Source: Kineococcus mangrovi
GTDB lineage: Bacteria > Actinomycetota > Actinomycetes > Actinomycetales > Kineococcaceae
Assembly: GCF_041320705.1 (NCBI RefSeq)
Contig: NZ_JBGGTQ010000009.1
Coordinates: forward strand, 1-64,000
Direction of reading: 5' to 3'
Length of the DNA: 64,000 bases
In this document: in pieces, positions 7,628-16,654 of the stretch
Numbering within the stretch: the stretch's first letter is position 1
How the letters are laid out: each line of letters opens with the position of its first letter
Translations under genes and position numbers: made by a program
Notes under the pieces: model-generated
The model's database searches: none
What the model saw: only the letters and a program-made list of their open reading frames with translations
Told to the model about the DNA's origin: nothing

Positions 7628-9211
7628 TCACTGGTAGGAGACGAAGACCGGCGGCGGTTCCAGGGCCGCCGTCTGCTGCGGGGTGAAGGTCGGGGTGTCC
7701 TCGTCGAGGAAGTTCTTCCACCCCCACAGCAGACCCGCCGGCCCCTGCCGCGTCAGCGCCCGGTAGGTGGCCTCCTTGTTGCCGGGGGTCCCGTGCCCGT
7801 CCGCGTGGACGACCGTGACGAGTTCGTCGTGCCCCACGTCCAGTTCCTCCCGGTCCCGGACCATCGACGTCCGGAACTGGTGCAGCAGGAACACCTTCTG
7901 CGGCAGCGTGCGGTCGCGGACGAAACCGGCCAGCCAGTCGGCGACCGCGTTGACCTCGGCCACGTCGACGGAACCGATCTGCTGCAGGGGCCGCTGGTCG
8001 GGGCCCAGGCGCCACTCGGGGTCCAGGGCCAGCCCGACGTGCGGGTAGCGCAGCAGCTGCTCGTAGCGCCGCGCCTGGGTGAGGAAGTCGCTGCGGCCGG
8101 ACTGCAGGTCCAGCACCACCGCGACACCCTCGCGGCCGGCCCGGTCGACCCAGGGTTCGAGGTCGTCGGGGTCGAGTTCGGTGGAGTAGTCGCCGTCGGA
8201 GCCGGGCGACCCGGCCGCGACCGTGGTGATGATCTCCAGGGTGGGCACGGCGGGGAGCCCCCCCAGCCCGTCGTAGCGGGCCGCGAGCGCCCGTGCGCGG
8301 TCGAGCGTCTGCGGCAGCGACTGCTCCCCGAGGACGCCCAGGCTCGGGGTGCCCGGGGTGCCGTACAGGGCGACGGCGCGTCGCCCGGCCAGGGGCAGCT
8401 GCCCCCCGCCGGGGACGTGGATCCCGGTGGAGGCCACGGCCGTGCGGCTCGCGAACACCTCGGGGGGGCCGAAGGCGCTGCCCAGCCCGACGACGTGCCG
8501 GCCCGCCCCCGACCCGGTGCGCCCGGCGCCGGCGTGCAGGGCGTCGACGGTCGTGGCCCCGGCCCGGGGGTCGGCGCCCGGGACGGTGAGGACCTGCACT
8601 CCGAGCGCGCGGGCGGTGGCGGCGGCGGCCGCCTCCCAGCCGGCCCCGGTCACCAGGAGAGTGGTCCCGCCGTCCTCGCCCGGGTCCGGTGCCGCGACGG
8701 GGCCGGAGGTCTCGTGCGCCCGCACCGGCGGGTCGTCGGGACCGGTGAAGGTCTGCTCCGCCCACGTCGTGGCCCTCGCCCCGACGGTCAGGACCTCCCC
8801 GGCCCCGAGCCGGCGCACCTCCGCCGTCGTCGAGGGCGCGGGGAGGAGGAGCGGGACCCCATCGGTGGCGGCCAGGGCCGCGGCGAGGTCCAGGGTCGCG
8901 GGGTCCTCCTCGCCGATGACCACCGAGGGGCTGCTGGCGAGGAGGTGGGCGCTCAGCGCGGCGGCGGCGTCGGCGGGGGAGTCGACCGGGAGGACGGTCG
9001 TGGGCGTGTCCTGGGCCCGCAGGACCGCGCGGACGCGGCCGTCGCCGCCGTCCTCACCGCCCTCGGGCGGGGACGCCTGCTCGTCGTCGGAAGCGCCCGT
9101 GCAGGCGGCCAGGAGGGACAGGCCCGTGACGAGGGCGAGGCCGTGGGCGGTGCGGCGGCGGATCGGGATCCCCTCCTGCGGACGTCGTGGTCTGGTGCCC
9201 CACCGTCCCAC
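7628..9211 (-). CDS. Large lipoprotein with CWB2-like N-terminal region
   Basis: About 527 residues, exported as a lipoprotein: a basic stretch, a hydrophobic core and the lipobox LLAAC at about residue 40. After an acidic linker, the first half resembles CWB2 modules in pattern (VVIGEEDPATLDLAAAL, then PLLLPAPST and LGAGEVLTVG). The second half contains ALYGTPGTPSLGVLGEQ, then LEIITTVA, HVGLALDPEW and FLLHQFR, a strand-helix rhythm suggesting a TIM-barrel. GLLWGWKNF is near the C-terminus. No catalytic residues can be assigned. The start is uncertain: the GTG at 9211 has no ribosome binding site, whereas AGGAGG lies just before the region encoding GIPIRRR, where no standard start codon exists. 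Function unknown. Confidence 0.72.
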   Translation of the reverse strand: MGRWGTRPRRPQEGIPIRRRTAHGLALVTGLSLLAACTGASDDEQASPPEGGEDGGDGRVRAVLRAQDTPTTVLPVDSPADAAAALSAHLLASSPSVVIGEEDPATLDLAAALAATDGVPLLLPAPSTTAEVRRLGAGEVLTVGARATTWAEQTFTGPDDPPVRAHETSGPVAAPDPGEDGGTTLLVTGAGWEAAAAATARALGVQVLTVPGADPRAGATTVDALHAGAGRTGSGAGRHVVGLGSAFGPPEVFASRTAVASTGIHVPGGGQLPLAGRRAVALYGTPGTPSLGVLGEQSLPQTLDRARALAARYDGLGGLPAVPTLEIITTVAAGSPGSDGDYSTELDPDDLEPWVDRAGREGVAVVLDLQSGRSDFLTQARRYEQLLRYPHVGLALDPEWRLGPDQRPLQQIGSVDVAEVNAVADWLAGFVRDRTLPQKVFLLHQFRTSMVRDREELDVGHDELVTVVHADGHGTPGNKEATYRALTRQGPAGLLWGWKNFLDEDTPTFTPQQTAALEPPPVFVSYQ

Positions 9212-9266
9212 GCGACCGGCGGCGGTGCGGCTGCGCCCCCGGGCGCGCGTCGGGACGTGTCCGTGG

Positions 9267-9563
9267 TCAGGTGCCCGGCCAGTCCCGCACCTCCACCGGG
9301 ACGGCCGCCTCCGAGGCGTGCTCGAGCGCGCGCTGCAGGTGCCGCCTGCCCCCGGCGGTGCAGTCCACGACGCCGCCCAGGTCGAGGACCAGCGGCGAGG
9401 GCCCGGGGTCCGCGCGCTGCGGCAGGGTGCCGTCGAGCACCCCGACCACGAGGTCACCGGTGGTCGCCGTGAGCCGGCCGGTGACCCGGATGACGGCCCG
9501 GTCCCCGTCGGACCGCACGTCCAGGGACAGCCACTCCTCGGCCGCCCCGGGCACCGGGCTCAC
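9267..9563 (-). CDS. STAS domain protein (anti-sigma antagonist-like)
   Basis: A 98-residue single STAS domain. Strand-helix elements VIRVTGRLTATTGDLV, LVLDLGGVVDCTAGGRRHL and VPVEVRDW match the SpoIIAA/RsbV fold. In the classical family a Ser or Thr at the start of helix 2, after the D-x-S motif, is phosphorylated by an RsbW-like kinase. Here that site reads LGGVVDCTAGGRR, with Thr following Cys, so Thr is the candidate. Neighbours are a lipoprotein and the sugar permease, so it is not linked to its kinase. Three RsbW-like ATPases and two SpoIIE-type phosphatases elsewhere in the window are candidate partners. Assignment of fold is fairly firm, role inferred. Confidence 0.75.
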   Translation of the reverse strand: MSPVPGAAEEWLSLDVRSDGDRAVIRVTGRLTATTGDLVVGVLDGTLPQRADPGPSPLVLDLGGVVDCTAGGRRHLQRALEHASEAAVPVEVRDWPGT

Positions 9564-9591
9564 GCGTCCGCGGGGCCGAGCGGGGGGACGC

Positions 9592-10431
9592 TCACTTGAC
9601 GGCCCCCGCGGTCAGGCCCTGCACCAGGTAGCGCTGCAGGAGCAGGAAGCCGACGACGACCGGGATGCTGACGACGAGCGAGGCGGCCATCACCTCGTTC
9701 CAGTAGACGTTGACCTGCGTCGAGTACTCCCGCAGTCCGACCGCCAGCGTCCGCGACTGCGCGGTCGTCATGACGGAGGCGAAGAGGGTCTCGCCCCAGG
9801 CGGTCATGAAGCTGTAGATGCTCACCGCGGCGATGCCGGGAGCCGCGCTCGGCAGGACGACGCGGACGAGCGCCCCGACCGGTCCGGACCCGTCCACGAG
9901 GGCGGCCTCGTCGAGCTGGCGCGGGATCGAGTCGAAGTAGCCGACGAGCATCCAGATCGCGAACGGCAGCGAGAACGTCAGGTAGGTGATGACCAGCCCC
10001 AGCCGGCTGCCCTGCAGGGCGAAACCCGTCGCCTGCCCGATGTTGACGAAGATGAGGAACAGCGGCAGCAGGAACAGGATGCCGGGGAACATCTGGGTCG
10101 ACAGCACCGTCACGCGGAAGAGACCCCGCCCGCGGAACCGGTAGCGGCTGATCGCGTAGGCCGCGGAGATCGCCAGCAGCACCGAGCAGAGCGTGGCGAG
10201 CAGGGACACCACGAGGCTGTTGACGAAGTACCGGCCCAGCGGGACGGTCGACCACATGTCGATGAAGGGCTGGACCGTGACGGTCGTCGGGATCCAGGTG
10301 AACCGGCCCTGGACGTCGCCCAGGGGTTTGACGCTGCTGACGACCATCACGTAGAGCGGGGCCAGCACGAACAGGGTCAGCAGCACCAGGCCGACGACCC
10401 GCAGGACCCGGAAGGAGACGGGTTCACGCAT
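9592..10431 (-). CDS. Carbohydrate ABC transporter permease, MalG type
   Basis: A 279-residue inner-membrane permease with six predicted helices. The cytoplasmic EAA loop, which docks the ATPase, reads EAALVDGSGPVGALVRVVLP followed by SAAPG. The N-terminal helix is VVGLVLLTLFVLAPLYVMVVS. It overlaps the upstream MalF-type gene by 8 bases, so translation is probably coupled. It forms a heterodimeric sugar channel with that protein, fed by the lipoprotein encoded at 11399-12724. No ATPase gene is present in the cluster. In actinobacteria such importers commonly share the MsmK/MsiK ATPase, which is the likely case here. The sugar cannot be inferred. Confidence 0.93.
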   Translation of the reverse strand: MREPVSFRVLRVVGLVLLTLFVLAPLYVMVVSSVKPLGDVQGRFTWIPTTVTVQPFIDMWSTVPLGRYFVNSLVVSLLATLCSVLLAISAAYAISRYRFRGRGLFRVTVLSTQMFPGILFLLPLFLIFVNIGQATGFALQGSRLGLVITYLTFSLPFAIWMLVGYFDSIPRQLDEAALVDGSGPVGALVRVVLPSAAPGIAAVSIYSFMTAWGETLFASVMTTAQSRTLAVGLREYSTQVNVYWNEVMAASLVVSIPVVVGFLLLQRYLVQGLTAGAVK

Positions 10432-11392
10432 CGCGCACCCTCCTGTTCGTGAGCGGCAGGTAGACGGCGGTGATGACCAGGAGGACCAGCAGGAGCAGGA
10501 CGCTCATGGCCGATCCGACACCGAAGTTCCAGGTGATGAACGACGACTGGTAGACGTGGATGGACAGCAGGTCCGCCGAACGCGGGACCGACTGGCCGAA
10601 CAGGATGTACGGCACGTTGAAGTCGTTGAACGTCCAGAGGAACAGGACGAGCAGCAGCACCTGGTTGACCGGGGCCAGCATCGGCAGGGTCAGGCTGCGG
10701 AACTGCCGCCACAACCCGGCGCCGTCGACCGACGCGGCCTCGTAGACGTCGTCCGGCACCGACTGCAGGCCGGCGGTCAGGGTGAGGAAGGCGAAGGGCC
10801 ACAACCGCCAGACCGCCACCACCACGGTCGACCAGAAGGCCTGGTCACCCAGGAGCCAGAAGGTGTCGCCCTCGCCGATCCCGAGCTGGGCCAGCAGGGT
10901 GTTCACCATGCCGTTGTCGCGGCCCAGCATGAACTTCCACACGATGACCCCGGCGTAGACCGGGATCGCGTAGGGGATGAGGAACAGGGTCCGGATGAGC
11001 CCGCGGCCCCGGAAGGGCCGCTGCAGCATGACGGCGGCGAACATGCCCATCGTCCAGGACACGGCCAGCACCGCCAGGGTGAAGGCGAAGGTCACGACGA
11101 AGGAGTTGAGCAGCGCCTCGCCCACGGCACCGTCGAAGTTCAGCGCGACGCGGTAGTTGTCCAGCCCGGCGCTGGGGGCGTCCAGCCAGCGGCGGATGAA
11201 GAACTGGTTCAGCTGCAGTCCGCTGATCCAGATGCCGGTGAGCATCGGGACGATGTGCACCAGCAGCTCGAACACCAGTGCGGGCAGCAGCAGCAGGTAG
11301 GGCAGCCAGCGGGGGGCCACGGACCGGTGCCGCCGTGGGCGGTCGCCGCCGCCGGCCGTGTTCAGCCCGGCCCGGGAGGTGGTGGTCGACAC
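10424..11392 (-). CDS. Carbohydrate ABC transporter permease, MalF type
   Basis: A 322-residue permease, the partner of the MalG-type protein. After a polar N-terminus, the first helix is LPYLLLLPALVFELLVHIVP. A periplasmic-side loop mentions the usual NYRVALNFDG segment, and the EAA loop reads EAASVDGAGLWRQFRSLTLP. The GTG start lies 6 bases downstream of the binding-protein stop codon, giving operon order binding protein, MalF, MalG. No local regulator of the LacI or ROK type flanks the operon, which is unusual for a sugar uptake locus. Confidence 0.93.
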   Translation of the reverse strand: MSTTTSRAGLNTAGGGDRPRRHRSVAPRWLPYLLLLPALVFELLVHIVPMLTGIWISGLQLNQFFIRRWLDAPSAGLDNYRVALNFDGAVGEALLNSFVVTFAFTLAVLAVSWTMGMFAAVMLQRPFRGRGLIRTLFLIPYAIPVYAGVIVWKFMLGRDNGMVNTLLAQLGIGEGDTFWLLGDQAFWSTVVVAVWRLWPFAFLTLTAGLQSVPDDVYEAASVDGAGLWRQFRSLTLPMLAPVNQVLLLVLFLWTFNDFNVPYILFGQSVPRSADLLSIHVYQSSFITWNFGVGSAMSVLLLLVLLVITAVYLPLTNRRVRDA

Positions 11393-11398
11393 GGTGCC

Positions 11399-12724
11399 TC
11401 AGATCCCGGCCATCTGCTGCTGGGCCTGGCGCAGGGCGCCGGCCACGTCGGCGTCACCCACCGTCTGGCCCGTGGCGATCCGCCCGAACAGGTCACGCAT
11501 CGCCTGACCGACGGTGGTCTCGAACTGGCTCTCGTTCGGGATCATCGGCAGCGGGGCCGCGGTCTCGGCCAGGACCTCCGTGAAGACCTGGAGGTTGGGG
11601 GTCTGGAACGCCTCGTCGTCGGCGGCCTCGGCCACCACGGGCAGGGACCCGAACTGCTGGTTGAGGATCACCTGCTCCTCGGGGCTGGTGAGGAACTCGA
11701 TGAACTGCAGCGCCCCGTCGGTGTTCGAGCTCGCGCCGAAGACGCTGATGTTGATGCCGGCGACGTGGCTGGTGATCTCCTGGCCCCCGTCCGGCAGGGG
11801 CTGCAGGACCGGGATGGGGACGACGCCGTACTGCTCGGTGGTCATCCCGTTCGCCAGGATCGTCGCCTCGGAGTTGTTCTGGCCCATGAACATGGCGGCG
11901 TTCCCCGAGGTGAAGTCGGCGATCATGTCGTTGGTCGTGGGGTGCTCGGCGGCGGACGGGCTGACGACGCGGTGGGTGGACATGAGCTCCAGGTACTGCT
12001 GCAGACCGGCGACGTTCGCGGCGTCGTCGAAGACGGGGTTGCCGTCGTCGTCGAAGAACTCGGCTCCGTTCTGCCGGCCGAAGATGAAGGCGAAGTGGGC
12101 GTTCTCGGTGTAGCTGGCGCCGGCGACCGTCATGCCCCAGCGGTTCGCGGCGGGGTCGGTCAGCGTCGTCGCCACCCGCACGAGGTCGTCCCAGGTGGCG
12201 GGGGGCTCGGAGATGCCGGCGTCGGCGAACGCCTGGCGGTTGTAGAACAGCCCGTACGCCAGGCCGTAGAGGGGGACGGAGGCCGGCGGCTGTCCCGGCG
12301 CACCGGTGGACTGCAAGCTGGACTCCAGGAACTTGTCCTGCCCCCCGATGGCGTCGTACTGGTCGTCCTCGAAGGCGAGGAAGGCCCCGGTCGCCTGCAG
12401 AGACGCCGACCAGGTGTTGCCGATGTTCAGGACGTCCGGGCCCTGGCCCGACACGGTGGCCGACAGGATGCGGTCCAGCAGGTTGTCCCAGCTGATGACC
12501 TCCAGGTCGACGTGGATCCCGGTCTCGTCCTCGAACTTCTGCAGTTCCGGGGTGAGGGTGTCGACGTCGTCCTGCAGGCTGGTGCCCTGGTTGCTGGCCC
12601 AGTACGTCAGCGTCGTCCCACCGCCGCCTGCGCCGCTGTCGTCGTCGCTGCAGGCGGCGGCGCCCAGGCCGAGACCCGCCACGGTCGTGGCGAGCGCGGC
12701 GCGGGTGAAGGTGCGTCGTTGCAT
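11399..12724 (-). CDS. Sugar ABC transporter substrate-binding lipoprotein
   Basis: A 441-residue extracellular solute-binding protein family 1 lipoprotein. The ATG at 12724 is supported by GAGGAGGAA 5 bases upstream. The signal peptide MQRRTFTRAALATTVAGLGLG ends in a lipobox with Cys at about residue 25 (GAAACSDDD), so the protein is lipid-anchored. The mature part shows TLTYWASNQG, then VISWDNLLDRILSATVSGQGPDVLNIG and MFMGQNNSEATI, as in maltose/multiple-sugar binding proteins. Later come AGINISVFGASSN and FIEFLTSPEEQ, the typical C-lobe hinge. It heads the importer operon. The 248 bases upstream contain no gene and no operator I can recognise. Confidence 0.93.
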   Translation of the reverse strand: MQRRTFTRAALATTVAGLGLGAAACSDDDSGAGGGGTTLTYWASNQGTSLQDDVDTLTPELQKFEDETGIHVDLEVISWDNLLDRILSATVSGQGPDVLNIGNTWSASLQATGAFLAFEDDQYDAIGGQDKFLESSLQSTGAPGQPPASVPLYGLAYGLFYNRQAFADAGISEPPATWDDLVRVATTLTDPAANRWGMTVAGASYTENAHFAFIFGRQNGAEFFDDDGNPVFDDAANVAGLQQYLELMSTHRVVSPSAAEHPTTNDMIADFTSGNAAMFMGQNNSEATILANGMTTEQYGVVPIPVLQPLPDGGQEITSHVAGINISVFGASSNTDGALQFIEFLTSPEEQVILNQQFGSLPVVAEAADDEAFQTPNLQVFTEVLAETAAPLPMIPNESQFETTVGQAMRDLFGRIATGQTVGDADVAGALRQAQQQMAGI

Positions 12725-12972
12725 GGGGGTTCCTCCTCGCTGGTCGCAGGAACACCCCGGCCGGTCCGGGCGCGGCGGCGCGCGCCGGCACGGGGACTGC
12801 CCGGGGGTGTTGCTGCGGTCGCACCGTCGCGCGCACCCAGCGGTGCGCTCTCGTGGACGGCATCTCGGGAGCCGCACGGAGCTGTACGGCGTCGTCGCCA
12901 CCGGGGAGTTCCAGCGGCGATCCTCGCGTCACCTTACGGTTCCCCCGCCCGGGTGCCAACCGTCGTCCGCGA

Positions 12973-13506
12973 TCAGCGCGACGGACCGCCCGCGTCGTCC
13001 GTGCCGGGCAGGGCCGAGCGGGAACCCGCCTGGGCCGCCGGGACGACGCTGATCGCGCCGTTCGTCTCGAGCACGGCGGCGGCGACCAGTTCCAGGCCAC
13101 CGATCCCCTCGCTGCGGACGGCGGCGTGCAGGCTGTCGAGGCTGACCCGTTGCCGCCGCAGGGCGTCGTGGAGGGGGACGCCGTCGCGCAGCAGGACGGT
13201 GGGGCGGGACGTGGCGGCCGCCCGCGCGGCGCGGCTGCGCGTCGTCGCCCAGGCCGCGAGCAGTTGCAGGACCGCCAGCAGGACCAGTGCCAGCGCACCC
13301 TCCGCGAGAGCGACCGATCCCGAGAGCAGCACGGTCGCGAGCGTGGAACCCAGGGCGACGGTGACGATGAAGTCGAAGGCGTTCAGCTGGCTCAGCGTGC
13401 GTTTGCCCGTGATGCGCAGGACGACGACGAGCCAGAGGTAGGCCGCCGTCCCCACCAGCAGCACGCGGAGCAGGCCGGTCCACCCGCCGAAGAACATCCC
13501 GTCCAC
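12973..13506 (-). CDS. DUF421 (YetF-like) membrane protein
   Basis: A 177-residue membrane protein of the DUF421/YetF family. The N-terminal part has three hydrophobic helices, with the family signature RITGKRTLSQLNAFDFIVTV about residue 35. The cytoplasmic C-terminal YetF-type domain is visible in TVLLRDGVPLHDALRRQRVS and LELVAAAVLETNGAISVVP. The GTG at 13506 is preferred because GGGAGG lies 6 bases upstream; an ATG three codons later is the alternative. In Bacillus the related YetF/YdfS/YkjA proteins affect spore germination and membrane stress. In actinobacteria the function is unknown. It is divergent from the cation/proton antiporter, with a 124-base gap. Confidence 0.87.
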   Translation of the reverse strand: MDGMFFGGWTGLLRVLLVGTAAYLWLVVVLRITGKRTLSQLNAFDFIVTVALGSTLATVLLSGSVALAEGALALVLLAVLQLLAAWATTRSRAARAAATSRPTVLLRDGVPLHDALRRQRVSLDSLHAAVRSEGIGGLELVAAAVLETNGAISVVPAAQAGSRSALPGTDDAGGPSR

Positions 13507-13630
13507 GTCCGTCCTCCCTCTCCCGCCGAACCCGGTGACCGCTCGCCCCACCGTCTCACCGCGGCGGGGAGCGCGCCCGGGGCCGGGCCTGGCTGGTGGG
13601 TCCGTCCACCCGGGGCGACCATCGCTGCTC

Positions 13631-15190
13631 GTGGACGTCGTCGCTCTGCTCGCCCTGCTGGTCCTCGGCATCGTGGTGCTCACGCCCCTGGCGGCGCGCC
13701 TGGGGGTTCCCCAGCCGGTGGTGCTCACGGTCTACGGTCTGCTCCTCGCGCTGGTCCCCGCCGTCCCCGCACCGCGCATCCCCCCGGACGTGATCCTGCC
13801 GATCGTCCTGCCGCCGCTGCTGTTCGCCACCACGCAACGGGGTTCCCTGCGCGACCTGCGCCGCGACGCGCCCGCTGTCCTGACGCTGGCTGTGGGGTTG
13901 ACCGCGGCGAGCGCCGCCGTGGTGGCGGTGGTGGCGCACCTGCTGGGGCTGCCCTGGGCGGTCGCCGTCGTGCTGGGCGCGATCGTCGCCCCGCCGGACC
14001 CCGTCGCGGCCACCGCCGTCGCGCGCAAGCTCCGGCTGCCCCCGCGCCTGGTGACGGTGCTGGAGGGGGAGGGGCAGTTCAACGACGCGACCGCCCTGAC
14101 GCTGTACCAGGTCGCCCTCATCGCGGTGACCGCCGGTGGCATCGGCGTCGTCGAGGTCGGGTGGCGGTTGCTGCTGGAGGTGGCCGGGGGCGTGCTCATC
14201 GGCCTGGCGGGCGGGATCGCCGCGCGCTGGGCCCTGGCCCGGCTGCACGACGCGTCCGTCGAGACGACCGTCACCCTGGCGCTGCCGTTCGCGGTCTACC
14301 TGGCGGCCGACGAGGTGGAGGCGTCCGGGGTGCTCGCGGTGCTGGCCGCCGGGCTGTTCCTGCGGGCGCAGGGGCACAGCGCGACGACGTCGTCGGGGTG
14401 GCTGCTGGGCCGGGCGGTGTGGCGGTACGTGGACTTCGCCGTCACGGGTCTGCTGTTCGGCTTCCTGGGCCTGGAGCTGACGAACGCGCTGGAGGCCAGT
14501 TCCCGCCTCAGCAGCGGGCACTCGCTGGGCGTGGCGGCCGCGGTGGTGGGCTCGCTCGTCGTGGTGCGGTTCGCGGTGGTCCACGCCGCCTCCGCGGTGG
14601 CCGGACGACGGGCGCGTCGGCGCGGGTCGGCCACCCCGGCCGGGTGGCGGGAGGCGACGGTGGCGTCGTGGGCCGGCATGCGGGGCGTGGTCACCGTGGC
14701 GACGGCGCTGGCCCTGCCGTTCACGGCGCAGGGCGGGGACTTCCCCTACCGGGCGGAGGTGATCCTCGTCGCGCTGGTCGTCGTCATCGCCACGCTCGTG
14801 CTGCAGGGGCTCACGCTGGCCCCGCTCGTCCGGCGCCTCGGCGTCGCCCGGCCCGGCGACGCGGCCGCAGACGTCCGCGGCCTGCGGCGTGACGCGACCC
14901 GGGCCGCGCTGCGGGCCCTCGAAGGTGCCGGTGGGGTGTCGGCGCGGGCGCGGGAGACGGCGCTGGGGCGCTACCGGGCGCGCCTGGAGCACCAGAGCGC
15001 CCTGGTCGACCTCTTCGACGAGGGGGAGGACGACCCGGGAGCCGTCGACGAGGTGGGGCGCCTGTTCCTCGTCGGGGTCGACGCGGAGCGCGACACCGTC
15101 CTGGAGGCCCGGCGGACCGGTCGCGTCAGCCCCGACGCCGCCGACGAGGTCCTGCTCGACGTCGAGGCGCGGGCGGCCCGGTTCGAGTGA
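13631..15190 (+). CDS. Na+/H+ antiporter, CPA1 (NhaP-like) family
   Basis: A 519-residue sodium or potassium/proton exchanger. Around twelve transmembrane helices run through to about residue 410, then a charged cytoplasmic tail of about 100 residues with helices such as RALEGAGGVSARARETALGR. Core motifs are GAIVAPPDPVAATAVARKL (the conserved DP-A region) and LEGEGQFNDATALTLYQ, equivalent to the EGESxxND ion-binding motif. The GTG at 13631 begins VDVVALLALLVLG, directly entering the first helix. Upstream in-frame sequence is arginine/proline-rich and has no ribosome binding site either. The enzyme exchanges monovalent cations for protons to control pH and salt. Specificity cannot be inferred. 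Confidence 0.92.
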   Translation: MDVVALLALLVLGIVVLTPLAARLGVPQPVVLTVYGLLLALVPAVPAPRIPPDVILPIVLPPLLFATTQRGSLRDLRRDAPAVLTLAVGLTAASAAVVAVVAHLLGLPWAVAVVLGAIVAPPDPVAATAVARKLRLPPRLVTVLEGEGQFNDATALTLYQVALIAVTAGGIGVVEVGWRLLLEVAGGVLIGLAGGIAARWALARLHDASVETTVTLALPFAVYLAADEVEASGVLAVLAAGLFLRAQGHSATTSSGWLLGRAVWRYVDFAVTGLLFGFLGLELTNALEASSRLSSGHSLGVAAAVVGSLVVVRFAVVHAASAVAGRRARRRGSATPAGWREATVASWAGMRGVVTVATALALPFTAQGGDFPYRAEVILVALVVVIATLVLQGLTLAPLVRRLGVARPGDAAADVRGLRRDATRAALRALEGAGGVSARARETALGRYRARLEHQSALVDLFDEGEDDPGAVDEVGRLFLVGVDAERDTVLEARRTGRVSPDAADEVLLDVEARAARFE

Positions 15191-15275
15191 TGCGCGGGGG
15201 GCCGGTCCCGCGGGTGGGCGCCCGACCCGCCCTCGTCCGCGGTGCGACCTCCTCGACCCCGGTGCACCCTGGGGC

Positions 15276-15863
15276 GTGCCCGCTCCCCGACACCGGTTCC
15301 CCGCCCGCCCGTCCACCTCCTCGCGCCGGCGGTGCCTGGCGGTGGCGCTCGTCCTCACCGCCGGGCTGTCGTCCGGGTGCTCGTTCACGGTCCGGGGCGA
15401 CGACCCCGCACCGCGCCCGGCGACCGGCGCGTCCTCCGCCCCGGCCGGCACCACGACGGTCGACCTGCAGGTCCTGCAGCAGGGGTCGGCGACCCTGGCC
15501 CTCGTCCCCGTGACCATCGGGGGCGAGGGGCCGTTCCCGTTCGTCCTGGACACCGGGGCCTCGAGCTCGGCGGTCAACTCCGACCTCGCCCGGCAGCTCG
15601 GCCTGGAACCCACCGGTGGCAGCGCCGACGTCAGCGGGGTGACCGGCACCCAGCAGGTGCAGCTGGTCACCGTTCCGAGCTGGGCGGTGGGGGACGCGTC
15701 GCTGCCCGCGAGACCGGTCGGCGCCATCGACTTCCCCACCCCCGGAGGGGACGAGGGGGGCGGGACGTCCGAGATCGCCGGTCTCCTGGGGTCCGACGTG
15801 CTGAGCACCTTCGGCAGCATCACCGTGGACTACGCCGCGGGAGAGCTCCGCTTCACCCAGTGA
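15276..15863 (+). CDS. Retropepsin-like aspartic protease lipoprotein
   Basis: A 195-residue exported protein. The leader SRRRCLAVALVLTAGLSSGC gives a lipobox with Cys at about residue 35. After a Pro/Ala-rich linker comes a single retropepsin-like fold: VPVTIGGEGPFPFVLDTGAS holds the catalytic D-T-G-A, followed by SSAVNSDLARQLGL. IAGLLGSDVLSTFGSITVDY is the second conserved GxD/hydrophobic segment. Such single-domain proteins (PF13650/PF13975 type) dimerise to form the active site with two Asp residues. The role may be envelope protein processing, but this is inference. The start is the GTG at 15276; no ribosome binding site is clear, and a short triplet repeat follows its stop codon. Confidence 0.8.
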   Translation: MPAPRHRFPARPSTSSRRRCLAVALVLTAGLSSGCSFTVRGDDPAPRPATGASSAPAGTTTVDLQVLQQGSATLALVPVTIGGEGPFPFVLDTGASSSAVNSDLARQLGLEPTGGSADVSGVTGTQQVQLVTVPSWAVGDASLPARPVGAIDFPTPGGDEGGGTSEIAGLLGSDVLSTFGSITVDYAAGELRFTQ

Positions 15864-15867
15864 AACC

Positions 15868-15891
15868 GTGGACCCGTGGACCCGTGGACCC
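15868..15891. repeat. Three tandem 8-bp repeats
   Basis: GTGGACCC is repeated three times exactly, beginning four bases after the stop codon of the retropepsin-like gene. It may be a slippage-prone microsatellite. No further function can be seen. Confidence 0.8.
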
Positions 15892-16068
15892 GGTGCGCTG
15901 CGGCCGTGGTGCAGCGCCGGGGCCGGGCGCGTAGGGTCCGGCCCACGGCGTCGAACAGCGCAGCGCCGACGTTCCCGGGCGCGGGAGTTCCCGGTGGCCC
16001 CGACGTCCGTGCCGCCGCGGTGCCGGGAACACCGGTGGACCGCAGGAACACCGATCGGAGGAGAGCTG

Positions 16069-16563
16069 ATGACCGACCAGCCGACCACCCTCGTCCGCCT
16101 GGACGACACCGGACGCACCGTCGCCGACCCCGCGGCGGACGTCCGCGGTCGCACCGTGCTCAACGCCGAGGGGGAGGACCTCGGGAAGGTCGACGACCTC
16201 CTCGTCGACCTCGAAGGGGGCTTCGCGGAGGGCCGGGAGACCGCGCAGGAGACCGCGCAGGACGACCCGCAGGACGACCCGCAGGACGGTGACGGGCCCG
16301 ACGTGCAGGTCCGGATGCTGCGCGTCAAGCACGGCGGGCTCCTCGGCATCGGCGCGGAGGTGTTCTTCATCCCCGTCGACGCGGTCACCTCCGTCGACGA
16401 GGACGCGGTCCACGTCGACCTGACGCGCGAACGCGTCGAAGGTGCGCCGCAGTACGACCCCGAGATCGTCGACCAGTCCGCGTACTACCAGTCCCTGTAC
16501 GGGTACTACGGCGTCACCCCGTGGGAACCGGGCTACGTGCGGCCGACCTGGCCCGTCCTGTGA
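16069..16563 (+). CDS. PRC-barrel domain protein
   Basis: A 164-residue soluble acidic protein. The ATG follows GGAGGAGAGCTG, an excellent ribosome binding site. A PRC-barrel fold begins DVRGRTVLNAEGEDLGKVDDLLVDL (split strands, about residues 23-47). It continues after an acidic, repetitive insert with ETAQETAQDDPQDDPQDGD, then RMLRVKHGGLLGIGAEVFFI and PVDAVTSVDEDAVHVDL. The last third is Tyr-rich (YDPEIVDQSAYYQSLYGYYG). Actinobacterial PRC-barrel proteins of this form are stress-associated and of unknown partner. The ETAQ and DPQD tandem units are a lineage-specific insertion inside the barrel loop. The gene stands alone, 90 bases before the next pair. Confidence 0.83.
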   Translation: MTDQPTTLVRLDDTGRTVADPAADVRGRTVLNAEGEDLGKVDDLLVDLEGGFAEGRETAQETAQDDPQDDPQDGDGPDVQVRMLRVKHGGLLGIGAEVFFIPVDAVTSVDEDAVHVDLTRERVEGAPQYDPEIVDQSAYYQSLYGYYGVTPWEPGYVRPTWPVL

Positions 16564-16654
16564 GGACCCCGGTGCGCGGCGGGTCCCGGCGACGGTTCCC
16601 CCGCGAGGGGGTCGCGTCCTGCGGTCAGGGGTAGGGGAGGCCCGCGGGTACCCC

